The translations under genes and the position numbers were made by a program. A stretch of DNA of 64,000 bases from CBDCUI01 sp965223115 (lineage in GTDB: Bacteria > Pseudomonadota > Gammaproteobacteria > UBA4575): the NCBI GenBank assembly GCA_965223115.1, contig OZ244982.1, positions 186,001 through 250,000 of the forward strand, given 5' to 3'. The notes under the pieces are model-generated. The model made no database searches. It had not been told where the DNA came from and saw only the letters and a program-made list of their open reading frames with translations. Numbering within the stretch: the stretch's first letter is position 1; each line of letters begins with the position of its first letter. This document shows, in pieces, positions 52,620 through 61,746 of the stretch.

Positions 52620-54983
52620 TTATTCTCTAGTTTTTAGTACTTTAATTAAATCTAATCGCTTCAATCTATTTCTTACTAATAATGCTGAGAAAGCAGTTGC
52701 AGCTAAAGCGATTATAATTGCCTTGCCATAGGTTGAAGGTTTTATAACCAGTGGTATGCGGAAAAGTTCAGTTTCAAAAGCACTGACGATAATCCATGCA
52801 AGACTATATCCAAGTAAACAACCTATGGGTAAACTTATTACAATTAATAATCCGACTTCACCAAGTAAGATGTATGAAATCTCAGCTTGAGTAAAGCCTA
52901 GCACGCGCAACGTTGCTAACTCACGACCACGCTCTGAAAGTGTGATGCGTGTGCTGTTATAAACAAGTCCAAAAGCAAGGGCACAGCCAAAGCTAGAAAA
53001 TAATGTTACAAAAATTAGCAGTGTTTCTGCCATGGTATTGTTAAAAGTTTCAACAGCAGCTTTTCTTAAGCTTACAGCAGCGACATCAGGAAGCTCTTTA
53101 AGCTTAGAAAACAAATTGGATTCATATTTTTCATCTACAAGAATATTTAAATATTCTACCTGTTTACCTTCTTTCATGAGTCTGTTGAGGGTGTGTAGAT
53201 TCATGTAAACTGGCATGCCGATATAGGACTCAAATACATCAACTACGGGTATAAGGGTATCTGGTCTGCGCTCCTCAAGGATTTTTACTCGTACAGTATC
53301 ACCTATTTCTACTTGCAGTTTTTCGGCAAGCATGCTGTTTATAGCCAGTCCATCTGAATAAATAGGAACAATTCCGCGTTCAACATCGTGTATAGGGCTA
53401 AGAGTTGCTGATGATAAAACCCCTTGTATGGCGCCACGGTGCTTACGGTTACTTGCATGAAATTCGGCACTCACAATCCGAGAAGGTTCTACACTTAAAA
53501 CTCCTGGAAGATGCCTGAGTTCATGTGCAACTTTATTATCTTGAGAATGACTGAGTCCTATAGTGATGTCTTGGCGTTGTGCATCAAAGAAATATACGTT
53601 GATGATCTCGTGAATGGCGTCAAACCATTGCAGTGACATTACTAAAACAGCCACTGCAAATGCTACGCCTAAGCTAGTGAGTATTGAGCGTATGGGCCAG
53701 CGGGTAAGTTGTCGAAAAATAATACGTGTGGGCTGGTCTAGCCAAGCTAATAATTGCGTAATGATATTTTTACGTTGCCGATAAACAGGTGGTGAAGGGG
53801 GCAGCATAGCTGTTGCTGGAGGTAATGTTGCTGCATTGTATACAGCACGCATAGAACCAACCAATGCAGCCGCAATACTTACTAATGCACTAATTGTAAA
53901 TGTAGCCATGCTTGGTCGAAAATAAAGAAAAGGAAAACGGTAAAGTTCTGCATACACACCTGTTTGATATCTGCCAAGCCAACTACCTAGTATCCATCCT
54001 AACAAGATGCCAATTATAGCGATTGCCACTACCATGCGTGCGTAATGCCAAGCTACTTGTATACGAGTGTATCCAAATGCTTTGAGCAAACCTATTTCAC
54101 TGCGTTCTGTAGCAATTAGTCTAGACAGTACCATTTGCGTAAGAAATGCAGCCACTGCTAAAAAGATAGTTGGTAATAACATACTCATGGTGCGCATTTG
54201 TTCTATTTCGTTCATCAGAAACCAATTAGAAATTTGGTCTTTACGTGCAATTGCCCCGATGCTGCCATAATCTTTTGTTAGCTGATCTAAGTGTTTAATA
54301 ATGATTTCCGGTTCACTATTTACTAACAATGACAACGCTACATCATTAAAGGCACCATCAAGATCATAAGCTGATGCCAGTGCCTTTTCTCCCATCCACA
54401 AAATCCCAAAACGTTTATCATCTGGCATTAATGCGCCAGGACCGATGGCATAAACGAATTCGGGGGCTAATGCAATGCCGACAATATCCAACGTACGTTT
54501 ATTGCCATTCATTATGGCTTTGAGCTGGTCTCCAATTTGTAGTTTATGTGCATCAGCAAATGGTTCACCAAGTATTACTTCGTCAATATGGCTAGGAGAA
54601 ACATACCTTCCTTCACGTAAGGCGAGTTGATTTAAAAATGGTTTTCTACGTTCGGGAATAGAAACTAACTGCCCAATAACAGGTTCTTCAAAGTCTTCGA
54701 TATCAAGAACTGCGATTTTTACAATACGTGTTTGAACAGTTTGTACGCCAGGGATGTCAGCAATGCGTTTTTTCAGCCGCAAAGGTGCGCGTTCTAAGCC
54801 AGTAAAGATATCTGCAAAACGGTATCGTTCGTAGTATGCGTTAGCAGTATCCCTTAATGATTCAACTGTGCTCAAAGACATTACTAACATTGCAACACCA
54901 GAGGCTATAACTAAACCTATAGCTAATACTTGTCCGCGTAGACGCCATAGGTCGCGGACTAGTTTGCGATCAAGTGCATGCAT
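52620..54983 (-). CDS. ABC transporter permease with two FtsX domains
   Basis: 787 residues. Helix near 20-40, a large periplasmic domain, three helices near 270-385, a second N-terminal helix near 440, another periplasmic domain and a final three-helix FtsX module (about 660-770). LKAFGYTRIQVAWHYARMV and LRVLGFTQAEISYILLGEV are the coupling-helix motifs in each half. Its ATG overlaps the ATPase stop (TAATG), so the two are translationally coupled. Mechanotransmission-type exporter or lipoprotein extractor; substrate unknown. Confidence 0.9.
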   Translation of the reverse strand: MHALDRKLVRDLWRLRGQVLAIGLVIASGVAMLVMSLSTVESLRDTANAYYERYRFADIFTGLERAPLRLKKRIADIPGVQTVQTRIVKIAVLDIEDFEEPVIGQLVSIPERRKPFLNQLALREGRYVSPSHIDEVILGEPFADAHKLQIGDQLKAIMNGNKRTLDIVGIALAPEFVYAIGPGALMPDDKRFGILWMGEKALASAYDLDGAFNDVALSLLVNSEPEIIIKHLDQLTKDYGSIGAIARKDQISNWFLMNEIEQMRTMSMLLPTIFLAVAAFLTQMVLSRLIATERSEIGLLKAFGYTRIQVAWHYARMVVAIAIIGILLGWILGSWLGRYQTGVYAELYRFPFLYFRPSMATFTISALVSIAAALVGSMRAVYNAATLPPATAMLPPSPPVYRQRKNIITQLLAWLDQPTRIIFRQLTRWPIRSILTSLGVAFAVAVLVMSLQWFDAIHEIINVYFFDAQRQDITIGLSHSQDNKVAHELRHLPGVLSVEPSRIVSAEFHASNRKHRGAIQGVLSSATLSPIHDVERGIVPIYSDGLAINSMLAEKLQVEIGDTVRVKILEERRPDTLIPVVDVFESYIGMPVYMNLHTLNRLMKEGKQVEYLNILVDEKYESNLFSKLKELPDVAAVSLRKAAVETFNNTMAETLLIFVTLFSSFGCALAFGLVYNSTRITLSERGRELATLRVLGFTQAEISYILLGEVGLLIVISLPIGCLLGYSLAWIIVSAFETELFRIPLVIKPSTYGKAIIIALAATAFSALLVRNRLKRLDLIKVLKTRE

Positions 54984-55729
54984 TACCAGGTTAAATCTTT
55001 TGGCTCACAACGCTGAGAATTTTCTGTGATAGAGGTGATTTGGCCATCTGCTAGAGTGATGACACGATCTGCCATAGCAGAGATCACTGCATTATGCGTA
55101 ATCAAGATAGTCGTTGTACCTAGTTCTTGGTTTACACGCTCAATAGCCTCTAGCACTAAGATACCTGTTTTACTATCTAATGCGCCGGTAGGTTCATCGC
55201 ACAATAAAATAGAAGGTCGTTTTGCGATCGCGCGTGCAATTGCGACACGTTGCTGCTCACCACCAGATAACTGTGCTGGGAAATGATTTACTCTTTCGGT
55301 TAAACCAACAATAGCAAGTGCATCTATAGCTGGCATTGGGCTTTTAGAAATTTCTGTAACAAGTGCAACATTTTCAAGTGCAGTAAGACTTGGGATTAAG
55401 TTGTAAAATTGAAATACAAAGCCAACGTTTTCTCGGCGAAATATGGTCAGCTGGTGGTCACTATAAGTAGTAAGATCATCATCGTAGAAAAATACTTGGC
55501 CAGACGTTGGTGTATCTAAACCACCGATAATATTAACTAAGGTTGATTTGCCACTGCCTGATGCGCCTAATAGTACAACTAGTTCAGACTCGTATAATGA
55601 AACATCTACATTACGCAACGCATGAACTTCAATATCTCCTGTCTGATAAACTTTACTTAAAGAATTTGTACTAAGAGTTATTTGTGATTCATTGATGTTA
55701 GAATGTGTATTTTTATTGCCTGATTGCAT
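54983..55729 (-). CDS. ABC transporter ATPase (MacB/LolD type)
   Basis: 248 residues. Walker A GASGSGKSTLVN (about 56-67), Q-loop in FVFQFYNLIPSLTALENV, signature LSGGEQQRVAIARAI, Walker B ILLCDEPTGALDS and H-loop TILITHN. The ENVGFVFQFYNLIP string marks the LolD/MacB/FtsE clade. First gene of ATPase-permease-adaptor; energises the FtsX-type permease from the cytoplasm. Confidence 0.95.
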   Translation of the reverse strand: MQSGNKNTHSNINESQITLSTNSLSKVYQTGDIEVHALRNVDVSLYESELVVLLGASGSGKSTLVNIIGGLDTPTSGQVFFYDDDLTTYSDHQLTIFRRENVGFVFQFYNLIPSLTALENVALVTEISKSPMPAIDALAIVGLTERVNHFPAQLSGGEQQRVAIARAIAKRPSILLCDEPTGALDSKTGILVLEAIERVNQELGTTTILITHNAVISAMADRVITLADGQITSITENSQRCEPKDLTW

Positions 55730-55951
55730 GTTTTGTGATTAGACACATTTAAATATAACTAAGTCTAATAATTATATCTCATGCTGACTTAAAATTTGTA
55801 GTTTATTAAGCCACATAACAAGTCAGAAGTTACTTGAATTGACTGATTCAACTAAGCAACTCTTAACAGGTCTAATTTTTGTTGGACGTAAAATATTTTT
55901 TTGCATAACATGTAATATATTTTGTTATAAAATTTAATATGCATTATGTAC

Positions 55952-56158
55952 TCAATGCAAAATTTGCATTGCAATAATATCTGTATCAAGAGAATTTTCT
56001 TCTTCTAAGCCAAGTGCAAATCCACACTGTTCAGCTTTGTAATAAGCACTATTAATTAAAAACTCTTGATAATCTTGATTTGAAGCATTTTTTGCTTTTT
56101 TATATAAAGCATGCTTCTTGTTTTTAGATCTGTTTTTAGATTTTAATCTGTTTGACAT
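55952..56158 (-). CDS. Small basic protein, DUF2934-like
   Basis: 68 residues. Very basic first 25 (NRLKSKNRSKNKKHALYKK), then FLINSAYYKAEQCGFALGLEEE, which resembles the DUF2934 core (A-Y-x-x-A-E-x-x-G-F-x-x-G), although the usual trailing W and A-E are missing. GGAG six bases before the ATG supports expression. The FNR-type site at 56222-56235 lies 64 bp upstream, shared with cbpA. Confidence 0.6.
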   Translation of the reverse strand: MSNRLKSKNRSKNKKHALYKKAKNASNQDYQEFLINSAYYKAEQCGFALGLEEENSLDTDIIAMQILH

Positions 56159-56221
56159 AAATTGCTCCAGTTCTAACGATTTCTTATCAAACCATATTGT
56201 TACAACTCACTCATAGGCATA

Positions 56222-56235
56222 TTGATATGTGTCAA
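56222..56235. promoter_or_regulatory. FNR-type operator between the DUF2934-like gene and cbpA
   Basis: TTGATATGTGTCAA, i.e. TTGAT-N4-GTCAA, one base from the perfect palindrome. A CATGAT hexamer (56258-56263) lies exactly at class II spacing towards cbpA; CAATAT is near that spacing on the other strand. Confidence 0.65.
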
Positions 56236-56288
56236 TACAAGCTTCATCGAAAGCTTTCATGATTAACCGTGATACATATTATCTAATT

Positions 56289-57239
56289 ATGGATTACAAA
56301 GATTATTACAAAATTATGGGTGTCGAGCGCGATGCCAAGCAAGAAGATATAAAGCGTGCGTATCGAAAATTAGCACGGAAGTATCATCCAGATGTTAGTA
56401 AAGAGAAAGATGCAGAAGCACGGTTTAAAGAAGTAGGTGAAGCCTATGAGGTTCTTAAGGATCCAGAAAAAAGGGCAGCTTATGATCAACTTGGTGCTAA
56501 TTGGCAAGCTGGACAAGATTTTCATCCGCCACCAAATTGGGATGCAGGGTTTGAGTTTAGAGGTGGTGGGTATACTGACGCAGATAGTGCAAACTTCAGT
56601 GATTTTTTTGAGACATTATTTGGTCACGGATTTGGGTCGGCACGAGGAAAGCAAACCCATACTGGTTTTCAACACAGAGGGGAAGACCACCATGCTAAAG
56701 TTTTAATTGATCTTGAAGATTCGTATTCTGGTGCAGTACGTAATATCAGCTTGCGAACAGCAGAACTAGATAATTCTGGTAGAGTGGTGAATAAAAAACG
56801 AAAACTCTCAGTAAAAATTCCCAAAGGTGTTAAGCAGGGTCAAAAAATTCGCCTAGCAGGCCAAGGTTCTGTAGGTTTTGCAGGAGGTAAGGCGGGTGAT
56901 CTTTATTTAGAAATCGAATTTAAGCCTCATCCTTTTTACCGTGTTGAAGGGCGTGATGTTTATTTGGAAATTTATGTAACCCCTTGGGAAGCTGCACTTG
57001 GTGCAAATGTTAAAATTCCAACTCCGACAGGAAAATTAGACCTTAAAATTCCCACTAACACATTATCAAAAAAAACATTACGCATAAAAGGTAGAGGTAT
57101 TCCTGGAAACCCTCCAGGTGACGTTTATGTGAACATACAAATAAAATTACCTGCTGCTGATACAGAAAATGCTAAGTCACTATATCGCAAGATGGGCCAA
57201 GAACTCGCATTTAATCCGCGCACTGAACTGAGAGGGTAA
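56289..57239 (+). CDS. cbpA: DnaJ-like co-chaperone CbpA
   Basis: 316 residues from ATG 56289; a GTG 20 codons upstream would overlap the FNR-type site and was rejected. J domain 1-70 with the DnaK-stimulating HPD in KYHPDVSKE. A Gly/Phe-rich stretch follows, then two C-terminal beta-sandwich client domains, with no zinc finger, which defines CbpA rather than DnaJ. It binds curved DNA and helps DnaK in stationary phase. Partner cbpM follows after 5 bp. Confidence 0.92.
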   Translation: MDYKDYYKIMGVERDAKQEDIKRAYRKLARKYHPDVSKEKDAEARFKEVGEAYEVLKDPEKRAAYDQLGANWQAGQDFHPPPNWDAGFEFRGGGYTDADSANFSDFFETLFGHGFGSARGKQTHTGFQHRGEDHHAKVLIDLEDSYSGAVRNISLRTAELDNSGRVVNKKRKLSVKIPKGVKQGQKIRLAGQGSVGFAGGKAGDLYLEIEFKPHPFYRVEGRDVYLEIYVTPWEAALGANVKIPTPTGKLDLKIPTNTLSKKTLRIKGRGIPGNPPGDVYVNIQIKLPAADTENAKSLYRKMGQELAFNPRTELRG

Positions 57240-57244
57240 ATTAT

Positions 57245-57556
57245 ATGCAAGATAAATTGATTGCAGGTGCTGTTTTAGATGAAAGTATAGAACTTTCATT
57301 AAGCGATATGTGTCGCGTTTGTAATCGTCATGCTGAGTGGATAGTAGAACTAGTTGAAGAAGGCGTGTTGGATCCAATCGGTGATGATAAAAAACAATGG
57401 CGTTTTTCTGGGTTGAGTTTGCAAAGAGCACATACCGCTATGCGACTAGAGCGAGATCTGGGACTAAATTTGGCAGGTATTGCATTAGCATTAGAGTTGA
57501 TAGAAGAAATAGGGCAATTAAGAGAGCGGTTATACAGACTTGAATCTACACAATAA
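57245..57556 (+). CDS. cbpM: Chaperone modulator CbpM
   Basis: 103 residues, standard. The helix-turn-helix-like start LSLSDMCRVCNRHAEWIVELVEEGV and the central GLSLQRAHTAMRLERDLGLNLAG resemble MerR-type folds and match CbpM, which binds the CbpA J domain and blocks its activity. Downstream of cbpA, as in E. coli. Confidence 0.88.
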   Translation: MQDKLIAGAVLDESIELSLSDMCRVCNRHAEWIVELVEEGVLDPIGDDKKQWRFSGLSLQRAHTAMRLERDLGLNLAGIALALELIEEIGQLRERLYRLESTQ

Positions 57557-57594
57557 CGATAATACATATATTTTCTTCTTGCCGTGTCATCAAG

Positions 57595-57608
57595 TTGATG
57601 AAGATCAA
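57595..57608 (+). promoter_or_regulatory. FNR-type operator, perfect consensus
   Basis: TTGATGAAGATCAA. A TACTTT hexamer (57631-57636) lies exactly at class II spacing, giving a start near 57643, upstream of the methyltransferase-esterase ATG at 57670. TCATCAAGTTGATGA (57587-57601) overlaps the left half. Confidence 0.78.
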
Positions 57609-57669
57609 CACTAAATCTTAATCGTTAATTTACTTTTTATCTCAATAGTCAATGGTAGAGAGTTTGTTA

Positions 57670-59670
57670 ATGACAGATTATTCCAAGCTTCGAGATAAAA
57701 TGGTAGAAAACCATATTGCTATGCGTGGTATACGTTCTAAATTAGTATTAAATGCAATGCGGAAAGTATCTCGTGAAGCATTTTTACCTAAGGAGTTACG
57801 TGAATTTGCATATGAAGACACGCCATTACCTATAGGCGAAGGGCAAACAATATCTCAGCCTTATATTGTTGCACTAATGACTGAGATTTTGATGTTAAAA
57901 GGAAATGAAAAAGTATTAGAAATTGGTGCAGGTTCTGGATATGCCGCAGCGATATTAGCCGAAATTGCAAAACAAGTTTACACCATTGAAAGAATTGGCC
58001 AAATTGCGGCTAAAGCAAGTTCAACGTTACAAGAACTTGGCTACAAAAATGTACATGTGTTGCATGCAGATGGTACTAAGGGTTGGCCTGAATATGCGCC
58101 CTATGATGCTATTGTAGTAGCGGCAGGTGGGCCTGAGGTTCCTGATTCGCTTAAAAAACAATTAAAAATTGGAGGTCGGTTAGTAATTCCTATCGGTAGC
58201 GATCCACGTGCGCAAGAATTAGTACGTGTAACTCGTGTAGGTGAAAGTGATTTTGAGTATGAAGATATTGCAGATGTTCGCTTTGTGCCGTTAATAGGTC
58301 GGGAAGGCTGGGATGCTGAGAATGAAGAAATTGTAGCTAAACAAAAACCTAAACTTAAACAAAAAACCAAACAAAATGGGATTACGGATAAAGTTTTAAA
58401 TGTTTCCGAGCCATTTGATTCGATTGAAACAGTAGATCTTGAACCTTTGCTGCAACGTATCGATGATGCAAGGGTTGTGCTGCTTGGTGAAGCTTCACAT
58501 GGAACAGATGAATTTTATAGGATGCGCGAGCGTATATCGCGTGAGCTAATTACAAAAAAAGATTTTAATTTCATTGCTATTGAAGGTGATTGGCCCGATG
58601 CTTCTCGTATTGATCATTATGTAAGACATTTTGAATATCCTCCATCAGAGTGGACTGCATTTGCACGGTTTCCAGTTTGGATGTGGCGTAATACAGCTGT
58701 AAGGGAATTTGTCGATTGGTTGCGAGAATTCAATGCACACAAAGAATTAAAACAACGTGTAGCCTTTCATGGTTTAGATTTATATAGTCTTTTTAATTCA
58801 ATTCGATCAATACTTGATTATCTTGATGAAATTGATCCAGATAGTGCTGCTATAGCACGTGAACGTTATGGTTGTTTGAATCCTTGGCAAAAAGATCCTG
58901 CAATTTATGGGCGAGCTGCCATTACTAGGGCTTATAAATCATGTGAAAAGGAAGTAGTGCAAATGTTGACAGATATTTTGCATAAACACAGAGATTATAC
59001 TCAACATGATGGAGAAAGATTTTTAGATACAGTACAGAATGCGAAGTTAGTTGCTAACGCTGAGCGCTATTATCGCATTATGTATTATGGTTCGCGGGCT
59101 TCATGGAATTTGCGTGATAGTCATATGTTTGAAACCTTGCAAACCTTGCTAAAATTTTATGGAGAACATAGCAAAGGGATTGTGTGGGCACATAATTCTC
59201 ACATTGGGGATGCCTCGGCAACAGAAATGTTTACACGGGGCGAATACAACATTGGTTACTTATGTCGACAAGAATTTTCTTTTGCAAGTTATAATATTGG
59301 TTTCGGAACAGATAGTGGCACTGTTGCTGCAGCATCAGACTGGGATGGGCCTATGGAGATCAAACAAGTAAGACCAGCACTTGAAAATAGTTATGAAAGA
59401 GTATTTCATGAAACTAATATCCCTCATTTTTTGTTAGCACTCAAAAACCCAAAGTCAAATAAAGTGCATAGTGAGTTATTAAAATCTCGTCTAGAACGCG
59501 CAATCGGTGTCATCTATCGGCCTGAAACAGAACTTGCAAGTCATTATTTCCATGCAGTACTACCAAAACAGTTTGATGAATATATTTGGTTTGATAAAAC
59601 ACAAGCTGTGAATCCATTTCAGACAAAAGAGTTGCAAGCGCTACCTGACACTTATCCATTTGGGTTGTAG
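57670..59670 (+). CDS. Fusion: protein-L-isoaspartate O-methyltransferase + erythromycin esterase-like domain
   Basis: 666 residues from ATG 57670, the family-like start MTDYSKLRDKMVENHI; ATG 57652 is less likely because it lacks a ribosome site. Residues about 1-210 are a full PCMT domain with SAM motif VLEIGAGSGYAAA, which repairs isoaspartyl damage. A basic linker (KQKPKLKQKTK) follows, then about 430 residues of the EreA/EreB fold with VVLLGEASHGTDEFYR (Glu/His active-site pair), IAIEGDWPDA, FHGLDLYS and VWAHNSHIGD. The second domain may be a hydrolase of unknown substrate, not necessarily a drug. A strong FNR-type promoter precedes it. Confidence 0.93.
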   Translation: MTDYSKLRDKMVENHIAMRGIRSKLVLNAMRKVSREAFLPKELREFAYEDTPLPIGEGQTISQPYIVALMTEILMLKGNEKVLEIGAGSGYAAAILAEIAKQVYTIERIGQIAAKASSTLQELGYKNVHVLHADGTKGWPEYAPYDAIVVAAGGPEVPDSLKKQLKIGGRLVIPIGSDPRAQELVRVTRVGESDFEYEDIADVRFVPLIGREGWDAENEEIVAKQKPKLKQKTKQNGITDKVLNVSEPFDSIETVDLEPLLQRIDDARVVLLGEASHGTDEFYRMRERISRELITKKDFNFIAIEGDWPDASRIDHYVRHFEYPPSEWTAFARFPVWMWRNTAVREFVDWLREFNAHKELKQRVAFHGLDLYSLFNSIRSILDYLDEIDPDSAAIARERYGCLNPWQKDPAIYGRAAITRAYKSCEKEVVQMLTDILHKHRDYTQHDGERFLDTVQNAKLVANAERYYRIMYYGSRASWNLRDSHMFETLQTLLKFYGEHSKGIVWAHNSHIGDASATEMFTRGEYNIGYLCRQEFSFASYNIGFGTDSGTVAAASDWDGPMEIKQVRPALENSYERVFHETNIPHFLLALKNPKSNKVHSELLKSRLERAIGVIYRPETELASHYFHAVLPKQFDEYIWFDKTQAVNPFQTKELQALPDTYPFGL

Positions 59671-59678
59671 TCACTATT

Positions 59679-60575
59679 ATGCAGGTACATAAAGAAATCG
59701 AGTATGTTCTCGGTAAGTTAGCATGGATGAGGCAACAGTCTATTTGGCCAAACGGTTTACGCTATTTATGGACCGATGCATTTGGGTTAGTGTTGCTAGT
59801 CTCTCTTTATAAAGAACTAAATGAAGACCATTATCTTGATCAGGCAGAATGGTTGGTGGCTGAGGTTGAACGTGTATTGGGAAGGGTATTAGGAATACGT
59901 ATTGGGGAAGCCTCAGATAGGGATGGTCAATATTTTCATTACCTTGCCATGTGGATGTTTGCGCTGGCTGTACTTGGAAACTTCATTCCATCTTATCGTG
60001 ATAAAGGCGTGCAGCTTGTTAAGCAAGTGCATAATCGATTTGTTATCCCAGATAAAGGTGTTATTTGGAAAATGACTGAAACACTTGAAGCGCCGTATCC
60101 AGGTTATGGCATAGGGGCGTTAGATGCATTTGACGGTTATGTATCTTATCGCGTTTTAGATGAATCAGCGCTATTACAGCAAATAGGAGATATGAAAAAG
60201 TTAATAGACAAAAATATACCTGAGCTCACTATTACCCAAGATTTGGGTTTAGGTATGATGTTGTGGTTAACACATTTTTTTCCAAATGAAGATTGGGCAA
60301 AAATACAAAAACAGCGTTGTGTTTTTATATTAGATCGTATGTGGAAGAAAGAAGGGTATTTTTGTCGCGAGCCATATTTACCAGATACTAAATTTGCATT
60401 TACAAATTATGGTGTGTCATTAGGTTTGCAAGCAATAGGTGCAATGTCTGAGCGAGTGTATAAGTTAAATGAATATTTTGAAACTTACCAATCTGGTGAT
60501 GAATATGATACTAATGCAATTACTCATGTGATGGCATGTACTTCACATTTTCCTGGTTTATTTATACAGGATTAG
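59679..60575 (+). CDS. Uncharacterised alpha/alpha-toroid-like protein paired with the PCMT-esterase fusion
   Basis: 298 residues, no signal peptide. Helix-rich, with aromatic-rich pairs such as RYLWTDAFGLVLLVSLYKEL, QYFHYLAMWMFALAVLGN and TNYGVSLGLQAIGAM. This spacing suggests a six-hairpin (alpha/alpha)6 fold like some glycosidases and isomerases. Acid residues in DAFDGYVSYRVLD could be catalytic. No named family recognised. 8 bp after the fusion gene, same operon, so it probably serves the same FNR-controlled function. Confidence 0.65.
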   Translation: MQVHKEIEYVLGKLAWMRQQSIWPNGLRYLWTDAFGLVLLVSLYKELNEDHYLDQAEWLVAEVERVLGRVLGIRIGEASDRDGQYFHYLAMWMFALAVLGNFIPSYRDKGVQLVKQVHNRFVIPDKGVIWKMTETLEAPYPGYGIGALDAFDGYVSYRVLDESALLQQIGDMKKLIDKNIPELTITQDLGLGMMLWLTHFFPNEDWAKIQKQRCVFILDRMWKKEGYFCREPYLPDTKFAFTNYGVSLGLQAIGAMSERVYKLNEYFETYQSGDEYDTNAITHVMACTSHFPGLFIQD

Positions 60576-60596
60576 AACTACTTCTTCCACAATATA

Positions 60597-60610
60597 TTGC
60601 GCTAAGTCAA
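60597..60610 (+). promoter_or_regulatory. Weak FNR-type site before the second cytochrome
   Basis: TTGCGCTAAGTCAA: right half GTCAA is good, left half TTGCG is poor. TATTTT (60633-60638) is exactly at class II spacing, which raises the credibility of the site. Confidence 0.45.
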
Positions 60611-60678
60611 CATCTTGTATCTATTAAAACGTTATTTTTTATGGAGTTGTAATTCTGTAAGAAGTAAGGGAGAGATAT

Positions 60679-61116
60679 ATGCGTTTACTTCAAAATCAGT
60701 TTTTAAAATGTTTGTTATGGTTTACTTTGTTATTAATAAGTACAGGATACGTGTTAGCAGACGTGGTTAATGATGCGGTAGAGGCTGGAAAAAATGAATA
60801 CGCACGTTCGTGCGAGCTTTGTCATGGAGTAAGTGGAACAGGTGATGGGCCATACGCATCTAGTTTAATTGCTAAACCTGCAGACCTTACGATACTTGCA
60901 AAATCAAATAATGGAACAATTCCAATCGCAAGTGTCTATCGTATGATAGATGGAAGTGATGATTATACATTTCATGGTGGTAGCAGAATGCCTATCTGGG
61001 GTGACCGTTATCGAGCAGAGAGCACTCTTAAACTTGATCCCGATAATGCGCAAACCTTTGTGCGGGGAAGGATATTTGAATTACTTATTTATTTAGATAC
61101 TTTACAAGTCCAATAG
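60679..61116 (+). CDS. Small c-type cytochrome (paralogue of the gene at 46.5 kb)
   Basis: 145 residues, ATG after AAGGGAGAG. Signal peptide ending near YVLAD; haem site CELCH at 45-49; probable axial Met in RMPIWGDRYR. Shares domain layout and the MPIWGDR string with the cytochrome at 46489. Periplasmic electron carrier. Followed 40 bp later by trxC. Confidence 0.88.
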   Translation: MRLLQNQFLKCLLWFTLLLISTGYVLADVVNDAVEAGKNEYARSCELCHGVSGTGDGPYASSLIAKPADLTILAKSNNGTIPIASVYRMIDGSDDYTFHGGSRMPIWGDRYRAESTLKLDPDNAQTFVRGRIFELLIYLDTLQVQ

Positions 61117-61156
61117 CCGACTTGAAATTTACATTTAAGACGCCATATGAGTTTAT

Positions 61157-61594
61157 ATGAAAGTAAATTCTGTCCATATAACTTGTCCACATTGTTTTGC
61201 AACTAATCGAGTGCCACAAGAAAAACTTATACAACACCCAAAATGCGGCAAATGCCATCAAGAGTTATTCGCAGGTAAGCCTATAGAGCTAAGCAATGCA
61301 AATTTCTTAAAAGTTATTAATAAAACTGATGTACCCGTAGTGGTAGATTTTTGGGCACCGTGGTGTGGGCCATGTAAAATGATGACGCCGATTTTTGAGC
61401 AAACGAGTGCAGTAGTTGAACCAAAAGCACGTTTAGCTAAATTAAATACTGAGCTTTCTCAAGAAATTGCAGCATACTATGGTATACGTAGTATTCCAAC
61501 ACTGGTGATATTTAAAAATGGAAAAGAAATAGATCGACAGTCAGGTGCAATGGACAAAAGAAATCTTATACAGTTTATAGAAAAAAATTTGTAA
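61157..61594 (+). CDS. trxC: Thioredoxin 2 (TrxC)
   Basis: 145 residues, standard. The N-terminal zinc ribbon has CPHC (10-13) and CGKC (30-33). The thioredoxin fold follows with active site WCGPC (Cys70, Cys73) and cis-Pro in SIPTLVIF. Cytoplasmic disulfide reductase; the zinc form is oxidative-stress linked in E. coli. Here between a cytochrome and hpf in the stress region. Confidence 0.95.
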   Translation: MKVNSVHITCPHCFATNRVPQEKLIQHPKCGKCHQELFAGKPIELSNANFLKVINKTDVPVVVDFWAPWCGPCKMMTPIFEQTSAVVEPKARLAKLNTELSQEIAAYYGIRSIPTLVIFKNGKEIDRQSGAMDKRNLIQFIEKNL

Positions 61595-61637
61595 TTAAAA
61601 ATAAAGTTGATTTGAATTAATAATGAATATCTTTGTG

Positions 61638-61651
61638 TTGATCTCAATCAA
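61638..61651 (+). promoter_or_regulatory. FNR-type operator, perfect consensus
   Basis: TTGATCTCAATCAA. TATGCT (61674-61679) is exactly at class II spacing, giving a start near 61686 for the hibernation factor gene at 61747. Confidence 0.8.
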
Positions 61652-61746
61652 TACGAATTTCAGATTAATTGCTTATGCTTGTATAGTGTGAAAACTGCAT
61701 TATTAGCAATAATATTGCGGCTTGAAAATGGTAAAAGAATATTAAA

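Noticed and set aside
55834..55851. TTGAAT-N6-ATTCAA palindrome upstream of the ABC operon
   Set aside because: Half-sites are six bases apart instead of four and the halves differ from FNR; no matching -10 was found.
56229..56288. 20-codon N-terminal extension of CbpA
   Set aside because: It overlaps an FNR-type operator, and the J domain begins at the later ATG, as in the family.
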